55,381 nt of DNA from Vibrio sp. 99-70-13A1 (GCF_013114625.1 NZ_VTXD01000033.1:1-55381), one strand, 5' to 3'; counted from the first letter of the stretch, positions 26,855-35,910 are shown. The notes: generated by a model not told the origin, from the sequence alone. A program made the numbers and translations.

Positions 26855-27583
26855 ATGAGTATTCAAGTAAAAAGCATCAATAAATCGTACGGTGAAACAC
26901 AAGTACTTCACGACATTAGCTTCAATTGCGAAAGCGGTGAAACCTTAGTGTTACTCGGTCCAAGTGGCGCAGGTAAAAGCTCGCTATTACGTGTATTGAA
27001 CCTGTTAGAAACTGCAGACAACGGCAATTTAGACATTGCGAATGAAAGTTTTGACTTTTCAGCGGAAGTGCCAGAAAAGCAGGGGCTTAAATTGCGTCGT
27101 AAAGTTGGAATGGTTTTTCAGCAGTACAACTTATGGCCGCATATGACCGTGATGGAAAATCTGATTGAAGCCCCGACTAAGGTTGCTGGGTTAGATAAAG
27201 CAGAAGCTTTGGCTCAGGCTGAAAAAATTCTGACCACTCTTCAGCTTGCAGATAAAGCGAATGCATGGCCGTTACAGTTATCAGGTGGTCAGCAGCAACG
27301 TGTTGCTATTGCTCGTGCATTAATGATGAAACCAGATGTGTTGCTTTTTGATGAACCCACTGCTGCACTTGATCCTGAGATTACTAATCAAGTCGTTAAT
27401 ATTATTAAAGATTTAAGTGGTACGGGTATCACTCAAGTTGTCGTCACACACGAAGTTGATTTCGCTAAAAAAATTGCTAGCCATGTTTTGTACTTAGAAA
27501 AAGGTTACATCGTAGAACACGGCACGAGCGATTCCTTTATTAATCCGCAAACCCCTGAGTTTGCTGAGTATCTGACTCATTAG
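26855..27583 (+). CDS. artP: Arginine ABC importer ATPase ArtP
   Basis: 242 residues, the same length as E. coli ArtP. Walker A LGPSGAGKSS at about 32-41, the Q-loop FQQYNLWPHM, signature LSGGQQQRVAIARA and Walker B VLLFDEPTAALDPE of the polar amino-acid importer class. It energises uptake through ArtQ and ArtM. First gene of artP-J-Q-M; an 86-bp gap separates it from the binding-protein gene. The order matches the enterobacterial art locus, supporting arginine as substrate. Confidence 0.9.
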   Translation: MSIQVKSINKSYGETQVLHDISFNCESGETLVLLGPSGAGKSSLLRVLNLLETADNGNLDIANESFDFSAEVPEKQGLKLRRKVGMVFQQYNLWPHMTVMENLIEAPTKVAGLDKAEALAQAEKILTTLQLADKANAWPLQLSGGQQQRVAIARALMMKPDVLLFDEPTAALDPEITNQVVNIIKDLSGTGITQVVVTHEVDFAKKIASHVLYLEKGYIVEHGTSDSFINPQTPEFAEYLTH

Positions 27584-27669
27584 ATTTATTTTTAATACAT
27601 CGAGTTAAACCAATCAAACTATAAGAATGGCTTTTAGCCAACTATTTACAGATCATTCGGAGTCACACC

Positions 27670-28401
27670 ATGAAAAAGATTTTACTAGCTTCACTTATTG
27701 GCCTTGTTTCAGCTAATGCAGCCGCTCAAGACGAAATTAAATTCGCAATGGAAGCAACTTATGCTCCGTTCGAATACATGGACGAGAATAACCAAATTCA
27801 AGGTTTTGACGTTGACCTAGCCAATGCACTTTGTGAAGAAATGAAAGCAAAATGTACATTCCATAACCAAGCATTCGATAGCCTAATTCCAGCTCTTAAA
27901 TACAAACGTTACGATGCCGCTATCTCTGCAATGGATATTACTGAAGCACGTTTACAGCAAGTAAACTTCTCAGACGCTTATTACGATAACTCAGCGGCTT
28001 TCATTTCAATTGAAGGTAAAGTGGTTGATCAAGCTGCATTATCAGGTAAGCGTGTAGGTGTTCAAAATGGTTCAACTCACCAAAGCTACTTGCTTGAGCA
28101 AATGTCTGGTGTAACGGCTGTTCCATACTCTAGCTACCAAGACACATTCATTGATATGAAAAATGGTCGTATTGATTCAGTGTTTGGTGATACAGCCGTG
28201 GTTGCTGAATGGTTTAAGAAGCAAGACAACCTAACGTATGTTGGTGAGCAAGTGACTAACCAAGAGTACTTCGGTAATGGCTTTGGTATTGCAGTAAACA
28301 AAAGTAATCCTGAGTTAGTGACTAAGCTAAACGCAGCACTTAAAGCTGTTAAAGCGAACGGCGCATACGAAGAAATCTTTAACCAGTACTTCGGTAAGTA
28401 A
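27670..28401 (+). CDS. artJ: Arginine-binding periplasmic protein ArtJ/ArtI
   Basis: 243 residues with a clean signal peptide (cleavage after ANAAA or AAAQ near residue 20) and an SBP_bac_3 fold: EIKFAMEATYAPFEYMDENN, GFDVDLANALCEEM and the RYDAAISAMDITEARLQQV segment that carries ligand-contacting residues. A Cys pair (CEEMKAKC) is typical of ArtJ-type binding proteins. It delivers arginine, or a related basic amino acid, to ArtQM. It stops 1 bp before artQ. Confidence 0.88.
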   Translation: MKKILLASLIGLVSANAAAQDEIKFAMEATYAPFEYMDENNQIQGFDVDLANALCEEMKAKCTFHNQAFDSLIPALKYKRYDAAISAMDITEARLQQVNFSDAYYDNSAAFISIEGKVVDQAALSGKRVGVQNGSTHQSYLLEQMSGVTAVPYSSYQDTFIDMKNGRIDSVFGDTAVVAEWFKKQDNLTYVGEQVTNQEYFGNGFGIAVNKSNPELVTKLNAALKAVKANGAYEEIFNQYFGK

Positions 28402-28402
28402 T

Positions 28403-29092
28403 ATGGCACTAACGGGTTACTCTTTAGGGCTCGTAGAAGCAAGCTGGATGACTATTCAGCTTGCCTTCACTAGCTTATTAGTTGGTTTAGTTCTAGCGGT
28501 TTTATTTGCTGGTGGCGAGATGTCTCGTCGAATTGCAATAAAATGGCCCTCGACGGCATTCGTCACGATAGTACGTGGCTTGCCTGAAATATTGGTCGTG
28601 TTGTTTATTTACTTTGGTTCAACTCAAGTGCTTTTCATGATCACTGGAGATTTTATTGAAGTTAGCCCGTTTCTTTCTGGTGTTGTTGCGCTGTCCTTAA
28701 TCTTTGCCTCTTATGCGTCTCAAACGATTCGTGGCGCACTTAAAGCGGTCAGTAAAGGTCAAAGAGAAGCGGCAAGCGCTTTAGGTATTTCGCAAGCTCG
28801 TTCATTTTTTAGAATTGTTCTACCCCAAGCGGTAAGACATGCTTTACCTGGTTTGACTAACCAATGGCTGGTTCTACTTAAAGATACGGCGCTAGTGTCA
28901 CTGATTGGCGTGACCGATCTACTTAAGCAAGCACAGCTTACATCAGCTGCCACTCATGAAGCATTTACGTGGTATGCAACGGCTGCGGCTATTTACCTGG
29001 TCATTACGCTGATCACTCAAAGGGCGGTAAAAGTCATTGATGGTAAATTTTCGATTCAAGGGCATAGTTCGGGTAAAGGAGCTTTGGCATGA
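28403..29092 (+). CDS. artQ: Arginine importer permease ArtQ
   Basis: 229-residue inner-membrane permease with about five helices. The ATPase-docking loop reads REAASALGISQARSFFRIVLPQAVRHALPG, the classical EAA motif of amino-acid permeases. It pairs with ArtM. The stop codon TGA overlaps the ATG of a seven-codon mini-ORF (ATGA at 29089-29092), which in turn leads into artM. Confidence 0.9.
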   Translation: MALTGYSLGLVEASWMTIQLAFTSLLVGLVLAVLFAGGEMSRRIAIKWPSTAFVTIVRGLPEILVVLFIYFGSTQVLFMITGDFIEVSPFLSGVVALSLIFASYASQTIRGALKAVSKGQREAASALGISQARSFFRIVLPQAVRHALPGLTNQWLVLLKDTALVSLIGVTDLLKQAQLTSAATHEAFTWYATAAAIYLVITLITQRAVKVIDGKFSIQGHSSGKGALA

Positions 29093-29112
29093 ATAAAAGG
29101 GCAATGGCATGA
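29089..29112 (+). CDS. Seven-codon mini-ORF linking artQ to artM
   Basis: Reads MNKRAMA then stop. Its ATG overlaps the artQ stop (ATGA, 29089-29092), its TGA overlaps the artM start (ATGA, 29109-29112), and GGAG lies 7 bp before it. It seems to have arisen from a tandem duplication of TGGCATGAAT with 20-bp period (29085 and 29105), which copied the ancestral artM start. A peptide function is not implied; the likely role is passing ribosomes from artQ to artM. Confidence 0.4.
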   Translation: MNKRAMA

Positions 29113-29777
29113 ATGAACAACACTTAAGCCAAATGCTTGAAGGTTTGGCTATAAGCTTACAATTAACCGGCGCTTCGTTATTGGTTGGCTGTATCTTGTC
29201 ATTATTTATGACGGTAACATTGATTTTACGCTTACCTGTCATTCATTGGTTTACGCGTGGTTTGATTACTTTGTTTACGGGCACACCGTTACTTGTTCAG
29301 ATTTTCTTGGTGTATTACGGACCTGGTCAATTTGATTGGATTCGGGAAAGCTTCTTGTGGGCTTGGTTAAGTCAACCTTGGTTCTGTGCGATGTTAGCGC
29401 TGGCTTTGAACACGGCGGCATACAGTACTTTATTGTTTAGAGGTGCATTTAACGCGATTCCTACTGGTCAGTGGGAAGGGTGCAGAGCCTTAGGAATGGA
29501 TAAGGTCGCGACATTAAAAGTATTACTGCCTTATGCATTACGTCGTGCGGTTCCTGCTTATTCAAATGAAGTGATTTTAGTTTTCAAAGGGACTTCTTTA
29601 GCGAGCACGATAACCATTATGGATTTAATGGGGTACGCGCAGCGTATTAATGGCCAAACTTACGATACCTTAGCTGTATTTGGTGTTGCCGGTGCTTTTT
29701 ACTTAGCGGTAAATGGAGTATTGACGCTGATTTTCCGCCAAGTAGAAAAGAAAGCTTTAGCTTTTGAAACGGTTTAG
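29109..29777 (+). CDS. artM: Arginine importer permease ArtM
   Basis: 222 residues, the same length as E. coli ArtM, with about five membrane helices. The EAA loop WEGCRALGMDKVATLKVLLPYALRRAVP and the TPLLVQIFLVYYGPGQF segment are typical of ArtM. It forms the heterodimeric permease with ArtQ. The start at 29109 has AAGGG 7 bp upstream and overlaps the stop of the preceding mini-ORF. Last gene of the operon, followed by a long hairpin. Confidence 0.9.
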   Translation: MNEQHLSQMLEGLAISLQLTGASLLVGCILSLFMTVTLILRLPVIHWFTRGLITLFTGTPLLVQIFLVYYGPGQFDWIRESFLWAWLSQPWFCAMLALALNTAAYSTLLFRGAFNAIPTGQWEGCRALGMDKVATLKVLLPYALRRAVPAYSNEVILVFKGTSLASTITIMDLMGYAQRINGQTYDTLAVFGVAGAFYLAVNGVLTLIFRQVEKKALAFETV

Positions 29778-29847
29778 TCGTTCCGTTTGTTCATTCCTCA
29801 CCGTTCTAATTCGCAAGACTAACTAATTCGTAAGTATAAATAGAAAC

Positions 29848-29916
29848 GCCGTCACTTCTAAACATACCAAATAAGGAGCTTTCCTGAATTTTGGTGCTCG
29901 AAGTGACGGCTTTTTT
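29848..29916. terminator. Long bidirectional terminator hairpin between artM and the efflux operon
   Basis: GCCGTCACTTC (29848-29858) pairs with GAAGTGACGGC (29900-29910), followed by TTTTTTG. The 41-base interior folds further: ACCAAAT with ATTTTGGT, and AAGGA with TTCCT around GCT, making three stacked stems. It lies between convergent operons and likely serves both. Confidence 0.8.
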
Positions 29917-29944
29917 GTTTCTGTCCTTTTGCTATTGATTAGCT

Positions 29945-31531
29945 CTATGAACTCGATTTTGTATTATCAGTGTTTATTGTCTTAGCCATATCTGAATCGA
30001 TTTTCGTTTCTGGTGATCCTTCTATCTTTGGATCTTGTTCTTGTGGACCTTGTTCTTGAACAGAAACCTTCCAGTCTCCGCCTAATGCTTTGTATACCGC
30101 GACTGTCGTTTGAGCCGTTTGAAGCTTGGCAGCAACCTGTCTGTCTTGCATCATTCTCTGCTGCCTTTGAGCATCAAGAACCGCTAGGTGATCCACTAAA
30201 CCAGCTTTGTATAGGGCTTTTGCTTTTTTAACTGCGTTATCGACCGCACGAGCCGCTTCATCAACACGTTTTTGATTTTCTTGGCTACGACCATAAGCAA
30301 ATAAGGTCGAGTCGACTTCTAAAAACGCACTGTCTACCGTATGTTGGTAACTCAGTGCTGCGACTTTAAACCTCGCTTCATTTAGCTCAACCATGGCTTC
30401 ACCACGGCCACCATCAAACACGTTCCATTGAATACCCGCAGCGGCAGCCCAACCAAATGAATCGCTGCTGAACAGGTCATCAAAACTACCTGCAGTTACA
30501 CCAGGCGTACCCGTTAAGAAAAATTTAGGGTAGCGGTTGGCAATACTCGCGCCTAAGTCTTCATTAATTGCAGCCATCTCTCGCTCAGCCATTTTGATAT
30601 CTGGTCGGCGAGTTAATAGTTCAGAAGGTAACCCTGTTGGAATGACATCTGTGATCGTTGGTAATTGGTAATCGCTCTCTAGGCGAGTATTTATGTCGGT
30701 CAGAGATTCACCAAGTAATACTGCCATTCTTTGCTTGTGCACTTGCTCTGCAATTTCAAGTTGTGGCACAACCGATTCTGTAGCCGCTAACATGGCTTTT
30801 GCCTGTGCTAAGTCGAGCTCAGAACCGTAACCACTTCGAACTACTTTAGAAACAAGATCTAAGGTTTTTCTTTGATCTTCAATGTTCAATAAAGCCAGTG
30901 CTTTGCGTTCTTGTGCTCCTCGGTATTGAAGATAGTTATGGATAAGATCCGCCGTTATCAAAGTTGTGAGCCCTGACTGGAATATTTCAGCCTGTTCTAC
31001 ACGGATAGTCGCGGAGTTGACTTGCTTATCTATTCTTCCAAACAGATCCATTTCCCACGCAATGCTTGCCCCAAGAAAACCACCATCATGTTGAGCGTCC
31101 ATTAAAGACATTCCAGTCGCGGACTCGACTTGATCTGATGCGCCAAAAACAGGGCCAAGTAGGGAGTCATTTTCACTCAGTTGGTAGTTATAGTAACCAC
31201 CACCAAGGTTGACGGTTGGAACTTTAAAAGACTCAACAACGCTTTTATATGAATTAGCCATATTGATTCTTTCTGCAGCTAATTTTATAGGTATGTTGTC
31301 TTGCTGAACGTCTAACACCAGTTGATTCAGTGTTGGGTCATTAAATTGAGTCCACCATTGGTTATTTTCAACGTGTTGATCCGCTGTATTTTCATCAGCT
31401 GAACTGTATAAATACGTTTCTGCCATGGTCGTTTCTGGAGCATTGTAATCGGGCCCTGCAGCACAACCGGTTAATAGTAAAGCAAGCATAATAGGAGCAA
31501 CTTTAAATGTTGGCTTAGATAGCTTTTTCAT
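29945..31531 (-). CDS. RND efflux outer-membrane lipoprotein (TolC/OprM-NodT family)
   Basis: 528 residues. A lipobox LLLTGC (Cys 23) is followed by AAGPDYNAPET, the classic OprM/NodT start, and two OEP repeats each forming half of the beta-barrel and alpha-barrel (for example IQWNVFDGGRG and DHLAVLDAQRQQ). It forms the outer-membrane exit duct for the adjacent RND pump. The start overlaps the pump gene by 17 bp. The C-terminal tail beyond about residue 490 is Gln/Asp/Ser-rich low-complexity sequence with a repeated QEQGP/QEQDP. Confidence 0.9.
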   Translation of the reverse strand: MKKLSKPTFKVAPIMLALLLTGCAAGPDYNAPETTMAETYLYSSADENTADQHVENNQWWTQFNDPTLNQLVLDVQQDNIPIKLAAERINMANSYKSVVESFKVPTVNLGGGYYNYQLSENDSLLGPVFGASDQVESATGMSLMDAQHDGGFLGASIAWEMDLFGRIDKQVNSATIRVEQAEIFQSGLTTLITADLIHNYLQYRGAQERKALALLNIEDQRKTLDLVSKVVRSGYGSELDLAQAKAMLAATESVVPQLEIAEQVHKQRMAVLLGESLTDINTRLESDYQLPTITDVIPTGLPSELLTRRPDIKMAEREMAAINEDLGASIANRYPKFFLTGTPGVTAGSFDDLFSSDSFGWAAAAGIQWNVFDGGRGEAMVELNEARFKVAALSYQHTVDSAFLEVDSTLFAYGRSQENQKRVDEAARAVDNAVKKAKALYKAGLVDHLAVLDAQRQQRMMQDRQVAAKLQTAQTTVAVYKALGGDWKVSVQEQGPQEQDPKIEGSPETKIDSDMAKTINTDNTKSSS

Positions 31532-34500
31532 TTTCTAGCTCCTTATTGGGCTGCTGGTTGATTGGTGATTGTTGATTGTTGATTGACTGAGTCGGTTGTT
31601 CGGTTTCTAAAGGTTCTGATATAAGCTGGCTTGGCTCATTGTCATTAGAATCTTGATCAGTTTCTTTGCTTTCATCTGCTCGGTAAAACAGTTGATACAG
31701 GGCTGGCATAACAAACAATGACAGAACCGTTGCAGCTGCTAACCCACCGATGATCGTTGCGGCCATTTGGTCGAACAGTAAGTCAGTTAGCAGTGGAATC
31801 ATCCCAAACGCAGTGGTAAGTGCTCCCATAGAAATTGCCATAGTACGGTTTACCGTTGCTTCTTTAATCGCTTCTGAAAGTGACTTTCCATAGCTACGTT
31901 CTAATTCAATTTGATCCATGAGAACAATGCCGTTTTTGATAATCATACCTGTTAACGTTACTGCGCCAATTAACGCCATAAAGCCAAACGGTTTATCCAA
32001 TAACAATAAACTGAATGTTGCGCCAGTCGCCGCTAAAGGCAGGGTAGTGAAAATAATTACAGGTTGTTTGAAGCCATTAAACATAGCAACTAAGATGATG
32101 ACCATCAGTAACATTGCTTTAGGAAGTTGCTTCAAAATATCACTGACGGCTTTATGCTCATCGTAATATTCGCCGCCCCACTCAAGGGAATAACCTTCAG
32201 GTAATTCAATCGCTTCAATCAGAGGCTTAACCGAGTTTCTTACTGCAGCAGGAGTTGTATACCTGCCAACGCCAGCTTGCGCAGTAATGGTTTTTACGCG
32301 GTCTCTACGCCAGATCATGCTTTCTTCAGTAACAAGCTCGAAACCGTCTACCACCTGACCGAGTGGCACGCTGTGCATTCCTAATATTGAACGAACAGGT
32401 AGCGTTTCCAGAGACTCTATTGACTGTTCTGTTCCTCGAAGTTGAATCGTGATCAGTTCGTCATTCAAATTCATGCGGCCTAAAGGCATACCTTCAGAAG
32501 CTCGCTTCATTGCAAAGGCAATATCAGCACGGTTTACACCAGCGTGTCGCATTTTATCTTGGTTAATAATTGGGACTAAAACTTTGCTTTCCTGACGCCA
32601 ATCATCACGGACATATTTCGCATCTGGGTGAGCTGAGAATATCGATTTTGCTTGGTCTGCTAGGTCGTGAAGCACTCGTTCATCAGGTCCTGAGAATCGA
32701 GCTTCTACACTGAATTTATCAGCTGTCGCAAGTTTTAAGCTTCTGAATCTTGGGTTGGCATTCGGAAATTCATTAGCCAGCCATTCATCGGAACGGGCGA
32801 TTAATGGGCTTAGTGATGGATAGTCAGTGGCATTGATAAGAATCTGACCGTATGCAGGGTCAAACGGTTCTGGCTCAATAGTTACTGAGAATCTTGGTGC
32901 ACCAGCGCCAACATAAGTAGAAATACTTTCCACTTCAGGTTGCTCTAATAACCATTCCTCTATGCGTTGCATGTCTTTAGACGTTTGTTCTATTTTTGCG
33001 CCATTGGGTAGCCAATAGTCAAGGAACAAAATCGGTCTATCAGCTTGAGGAATGAAATTAATCGCAATATGCGGAACAGCGAATGCGGTGACTAAAATTA
33101 ATGGAATAAGAGCCGACAAGGCTTTTAGTGGGTTATCGACCGTCCAGCTGACACTGCGCTTGTATAGACTGTTTTTCTCTTGTTTCTTTTCTTTAGCTGG
33201 CTTGATGAACATCCAACACATCAATGCCGTAAAGGTCATTGCAACGAACCATGATAATAGCAGCGAAGATGCGATAATTAAAAAGACAGAACTGGCAAAT
33301 TCAGCGGCATCAGTTTGTGAGAAAATAACCGGACTGGCGCCCATGATTGCAATGACAGTTGCACCAAAGAGTGGAGTGCCTGTTTCTTTCACTGATTCAA
33401 CAGCTGCTTTAGTACGATCAATGCCTTTGTTGATTTTACTGATCATCATATCGGTGATCACAATCGCATTATCTACCAGCATGCCGAGTGCAAGTATGAA
33501 GGTACCTAGTGATACTCGATGTAAGTCGATACCTGAGATGTTCATATAAATAAGGGTGAGAAGAATCGTCAGCAGCAAGCTTGCCCCAACAATTGTGGCA
33601 CTTTTCAGCCCCATGAAAATTGATAAGACAATGAATACAATCGCGACACTTTCAAGCAAGTTACTCACGAAGTTATCAATTGATTTCTGAACTTCTTCAG
33701 GTTGGTTCGCAACCGTTGCAATCTCAACACCAAGAGGCAGTTCAGATTGGTATTGATTGACGATTTCATCTATCTGATCGCCTAGAGATACAACATTAAT
33801 CCCAGATACAGGGCTCATGGCTAATGTTACAGCAGGTGAGCCGTTATAACGGTTTTCTGTCATTGCGGGTTCTTGATAACCCATAGAAACTTCTGCAATA
33901 TCGCCAAGTCGAATAAGGCCTGTGCCAATTTCACTTACACCGCCTTTAAGAACAAGGTTTCTAATGTCATCTAAAGAGCGGAATTCGCTAGATTGCTGAA
34001 TGCGGATGCGTTCTTGACCAACCGCATATTTACCGGCTTCAAAGGTTGTGTTTTGAGTATTCAGCTGACTCCATACCTGAGCGATAGATAATCCATATTG
34101 AGCCAGCCTTTCGTCTGGAATATCAATATGAACAACGCGTGGTTGAACACCGTGAAGCTCAACTTTCTTGATACCATCAACGGTTTTAATCCTGCGCTGT
34201 AACTCTTCTGCATATTGACGAAGTGAAACTGGAGACGCGTCTTCACTGTGGATAGAAAAAAGCATGCCGTAGACTTCTGAAAATTCGTCTTGGACGATGC
34301 TGATTTGCGCACTAGACGGCAGTAGCATCTTCATATCTGAGACTTTTCGTCTGAGTAAATCCCATTCTTGAGGCAGTTCTTTTGAATTCAAAGACTCTTT
34401 AAGATCAACAAAAACCATCGACATTCCCGGACGAGAAAGTGATCTTAAACGGTTTAATGTGCCTATTTCTTGGAGTTTTGTCTCTACGGTATCCGTTACC

Positions 34501-34691
34501 TGTTGTTCTACTTCTTCCGCAGATGCCCCCGGATAAATGGTGACAACCACCGCTGTTTTGATGGTAAAGCTAGGGTCTTCTAATTTTCCTAAATCAAAAT
34601 AAGAATACAGCCCTGCTATTACACTTAAAACGGTGAAGAAGAGAACAAAGGTGCGTTGTTTAATCGCAAAATCAGCTAAATTAATCATCAT
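31515..34691 (-). CDS. RND multidrug efflux pump, inner-membrane permease (AcrB superfamily)
   Basis: 1058-residue proton-driven trimeric pump with twelve expected helices and two large periplasmic loops. The N-terminal LGKLEDPSFTIKTAVVVTIYPGAS marks a subgroup distinct from AcrB. In helix 4 the proton-relay pair of AcrB (DD) reads LVDNAI, so only the first Asp is kept. The helix 10 Lys is present (TGMIIKNGIVLMDQ). The last 50 residues are a low-complexity acidic/Gln tail that contains a 7-bp DNA repeat. Operon order: adaptor, pump, outer-membrane factor. Substrates unknown. Confidence 0.92.
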   Translation of the reverse strand: MMINLADFAIKQRTFVLFFTVLSVIAGLYSYFDLGKLEDPSFTIKTAVVVTIYPGASAEEVEQQVTDTVETKLQEIGTLNRLRSLSRPGMSMVFVDLKESLNSKELPQEWDLLRRKVSDMKMLLPSSAQISIVQDEFSEVYGMLFSIHSEDASPVSLRQYAEELQRRIKTVDGIKKVELHGVQPRVVHIDIPDERLAQYGLSIAQVWSQLNTQNTTFEAGKYAVGQERIRIQQSSEFRSLDDIRNLVLKGGVSEIGTGLIRLGDIAEVSMGYQEPAMTENRYNGSPAVTLAMSPVSGINVVSLGDQIDEIVNQYQSELPLGVEIATVANQPEEVQKSIDNFVSNLLESVAIVFIVLSIFMGLKSATIVGASLLLTILLTLIYMNISGIDLHRVSLGTFILALGMLVDNAIVITDMMISKINKGIDRTKAAVESVKETGTPLFGATVIAIMGASPVIFSQTDAAEFASSVFLIIASSLLLSWFVAMTFTALMCWMFIKPAKEKKQEKNSLYKRSVSWTVDNPLKALSALIPLILVTAFAVPHIAINFIPQADRPILFLDYWLPNGAKIEQTSKDMQRIEEWLLEQPEVESISTYVGAGAPRFSVTIEPEPFDPAYGQILINATDYPSLSPLIARSDEWLANEFPNANPRFRSLKLATADKFSVEARFSGPDERVLHDLADQAKSIFSAHPDAKYVRDDWRQESKVLVPIINQDKMRHAGVNRADIAFAMKRASEGMPLGRMNLNDELITIQLRGTEQSIESLETLPVRSILGMHSVPLGQVVDGFELVTEESMIWRRDRVKTITAQAGVGRYTTPAAVRNSVKPLIEAIELPEGYSLEWGGEYYDEHKAVSDILKQLPKAMLLMVIILVAMFNGFKQPVIIFTTLPLAATGATFSLLLLDKPFGFMALIGAVTLTGMIIKNGIVLMDQIELERSYGKSLSEAIKEATVNRTMAISMGALTTAFGMIPLLTDLLFDQMAATIIGGLAAATVLSLFVMPALYQLFYRADESKETDQDSNDNEPSQLISEPLETEQPTQSINNQQSPINQQPNKELENEKAI
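31558..31585 (-). repeat. Heptanucleotide repeat inside the RND pump gene
   Basis: Four 7-bp units on the + strand: TTGATTG, GTGATTG, TTGATTG, TTGATTG. They encode the INNQQSPINQQ region near the pump C-terminus. Because 7 is not a multiple of 3, a copy-number change would shift frame and alter the C-terminal tail just upstream of the overlapping outer-membrane factor start. Confidence 0.85.
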
Positions 34692-34695
34692 TTAC

Positions 34696-35811
34696 CTATA
34701 TTTCTTTCACTTGAACAGAATTCAGCTCTTGCCCTTCATGAAGGTAGGCTGCACCACTTATCACTATATGATCGCCTGTTTCAAGCTCACCTTGAACACA
34801 AACCGATTGGTCATTAAATGAAGAAATATGTACGGTTACGCCAAAAGCGTGTGAGTTTCTCACCACATAGACTTGGTCGAAACCTTCATTGGTAATGAGT
34901 GATGAATAAGGCAAGCAATGGCTGGAACTGATTTCCCCAAATTGAGTAGATAGGGTGACCGCTTTACCTGGTAGCAATGTGTTTTCTGAGACTTTGTCAT
35001 CAAGAGTATTTAAGCGATAGGTGACGGAGTACGTTTGCTTTATTGGGTGTGGCAGTGATGATATTTCTTCTGCATGACCAATAAGCGGTTCATCTGCCTG
35101 GTACCAGCTAATATTGGCAGCTTGTCCAGCTTTGAATTGATGAATGAGGTTTTCAGGCACATCAACTTTCACTTCAAGTTCATTCGGTTTATGAATCGTG
35201 AATACAGAAATTCCCGGTAGTACCTGTTCAAATTGATCAAAATTTGAAGCGGCAACCACACCGTCGAAAGGGGCTAGAAGACGTGTGTAGCGAATTGTAT
35301 CTTTAGCGCGACGAATGTTTTGATCGACAACTTTGACTGCAGATTCACTTCTTTCATAACCGCTGATTGCTCTGTCTAGGTTCACGCTTGCAATTGCATC
35401 ATCAGCAATCGCTTGTTTAACTCTAGCGAGCTCTGCTTTTGCAAGCTTATGAGCTGATTTAGCTTCTAAAGCTCGAGCTTGAAGCTCTTCTAATGCGACT
35501 TGATAATCATGTGGGTCGAGCTGAGCTATTGGTTGACCTTTCTTAACGGTTTCCCCAGTTTTAACCAGAATCTTTTGAATTGTCCCCGGTACTCGAAAAG
35601 CAACTCCAGCGGTTTCTGCTGATTGCAATTTACCGGTAAAAATTTTGGTAGATAAATGAGCGCTGTCTTTAAGTTCAACGACATGAACAGGACGGCTCTG
35701 TTTTTCTAGCAGAGTATTGGATGCTGAGTCAGGTGGCTCAGCTGTGTTATTACAGCCAGCAAGAGAAAATAGAGTGGCTGCTAATACAGTATATCGATGA
35801 GGAATAGTCAT
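34696..35811 (-). CDS. RND efflux periplasmic adaptor (HlyD/MFP family lipoprotein)
   Basis: 371 residues with a lipobox SLAGC (Cys 20). Order: beta-barrel strands, a lipoyl half-motif around GTIQKILVKTGETVKKGQPIAQLDPHDY, an alpha-hairpin with heptads (EELQARALEAKSAHKLAKAE), the second lipoyl half (RLLAPFDGVVAASNFDQFEQ) and a membrane-proximal domain. It bridges the RND pump and the outer-membrane factor. It stops 4 bp before the pump gene. A 19-bp palindrome precedes it, likely the operator of the LysR regulator just upstream. Confidence 0.9.
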   Translation of the reverse strand: MTIPHRYTVLAATLFSLAGCNNTAEPPDSASNTLLEKQSRPVHVVELKDSAHLSTKIFTGKLQSAETAGVAFRVPGTIQKILVKTGETVKKGQPIAQLDPHDYQVALEELQARALEAKSAHKLAKAELARVKQAIADDAIASVNLDRAISGYERSESAVKVVDQNIRRAKDTIRYTRLLAPFDGVVAASNFDQFEQVLPGISVFTIHKPNELEVKVDVPENLIHQFKAGQAANISWYQADEPLIGHAEEISSLPHPIKQTYSVTYRLNTLDDKVSENTLLPGKAVTLSTQFGEISSSHCLPYSSLITNEGFDQVYVVRNSHAFGVTVHISSFNDQSVCVQGELETGDHIVISGAAYLHEGQELNSVQVKEI

Positions 35812-35887
35812 GGATTGCTCCTATAAATAAGTGGAGCAATTCTATCGTTACAGCGCTATAAGATAATCAGGCCTAGTTGAATAACAC

Positions 35888-35906
35888 TGTCTCGATAAGT
35901 GAGACA
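35888..35906. promoter_or_regulatory. Inverted repeat in the efflux operon promoter
   Basis: TGTCTC-GATAAGT-GAGACA lies 5 bp after the lysR-type gene and 77 bp before the adaptor gene, in the only gap of this co-directional cluster. The lack of a T-run argues against a terminator. The size and spacing are compatible with a regulator binding site. Confidence 0.5.
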
Positions 35907-35910
35907 ATGA

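Noticed and set aside
33052..33549. 165-codon open frame on the + strand inside the RND gene
   Set aside because: Antisense shadow of a clear 1058-residue pump; no family resemblance, and it lies wholly within coding DNA.
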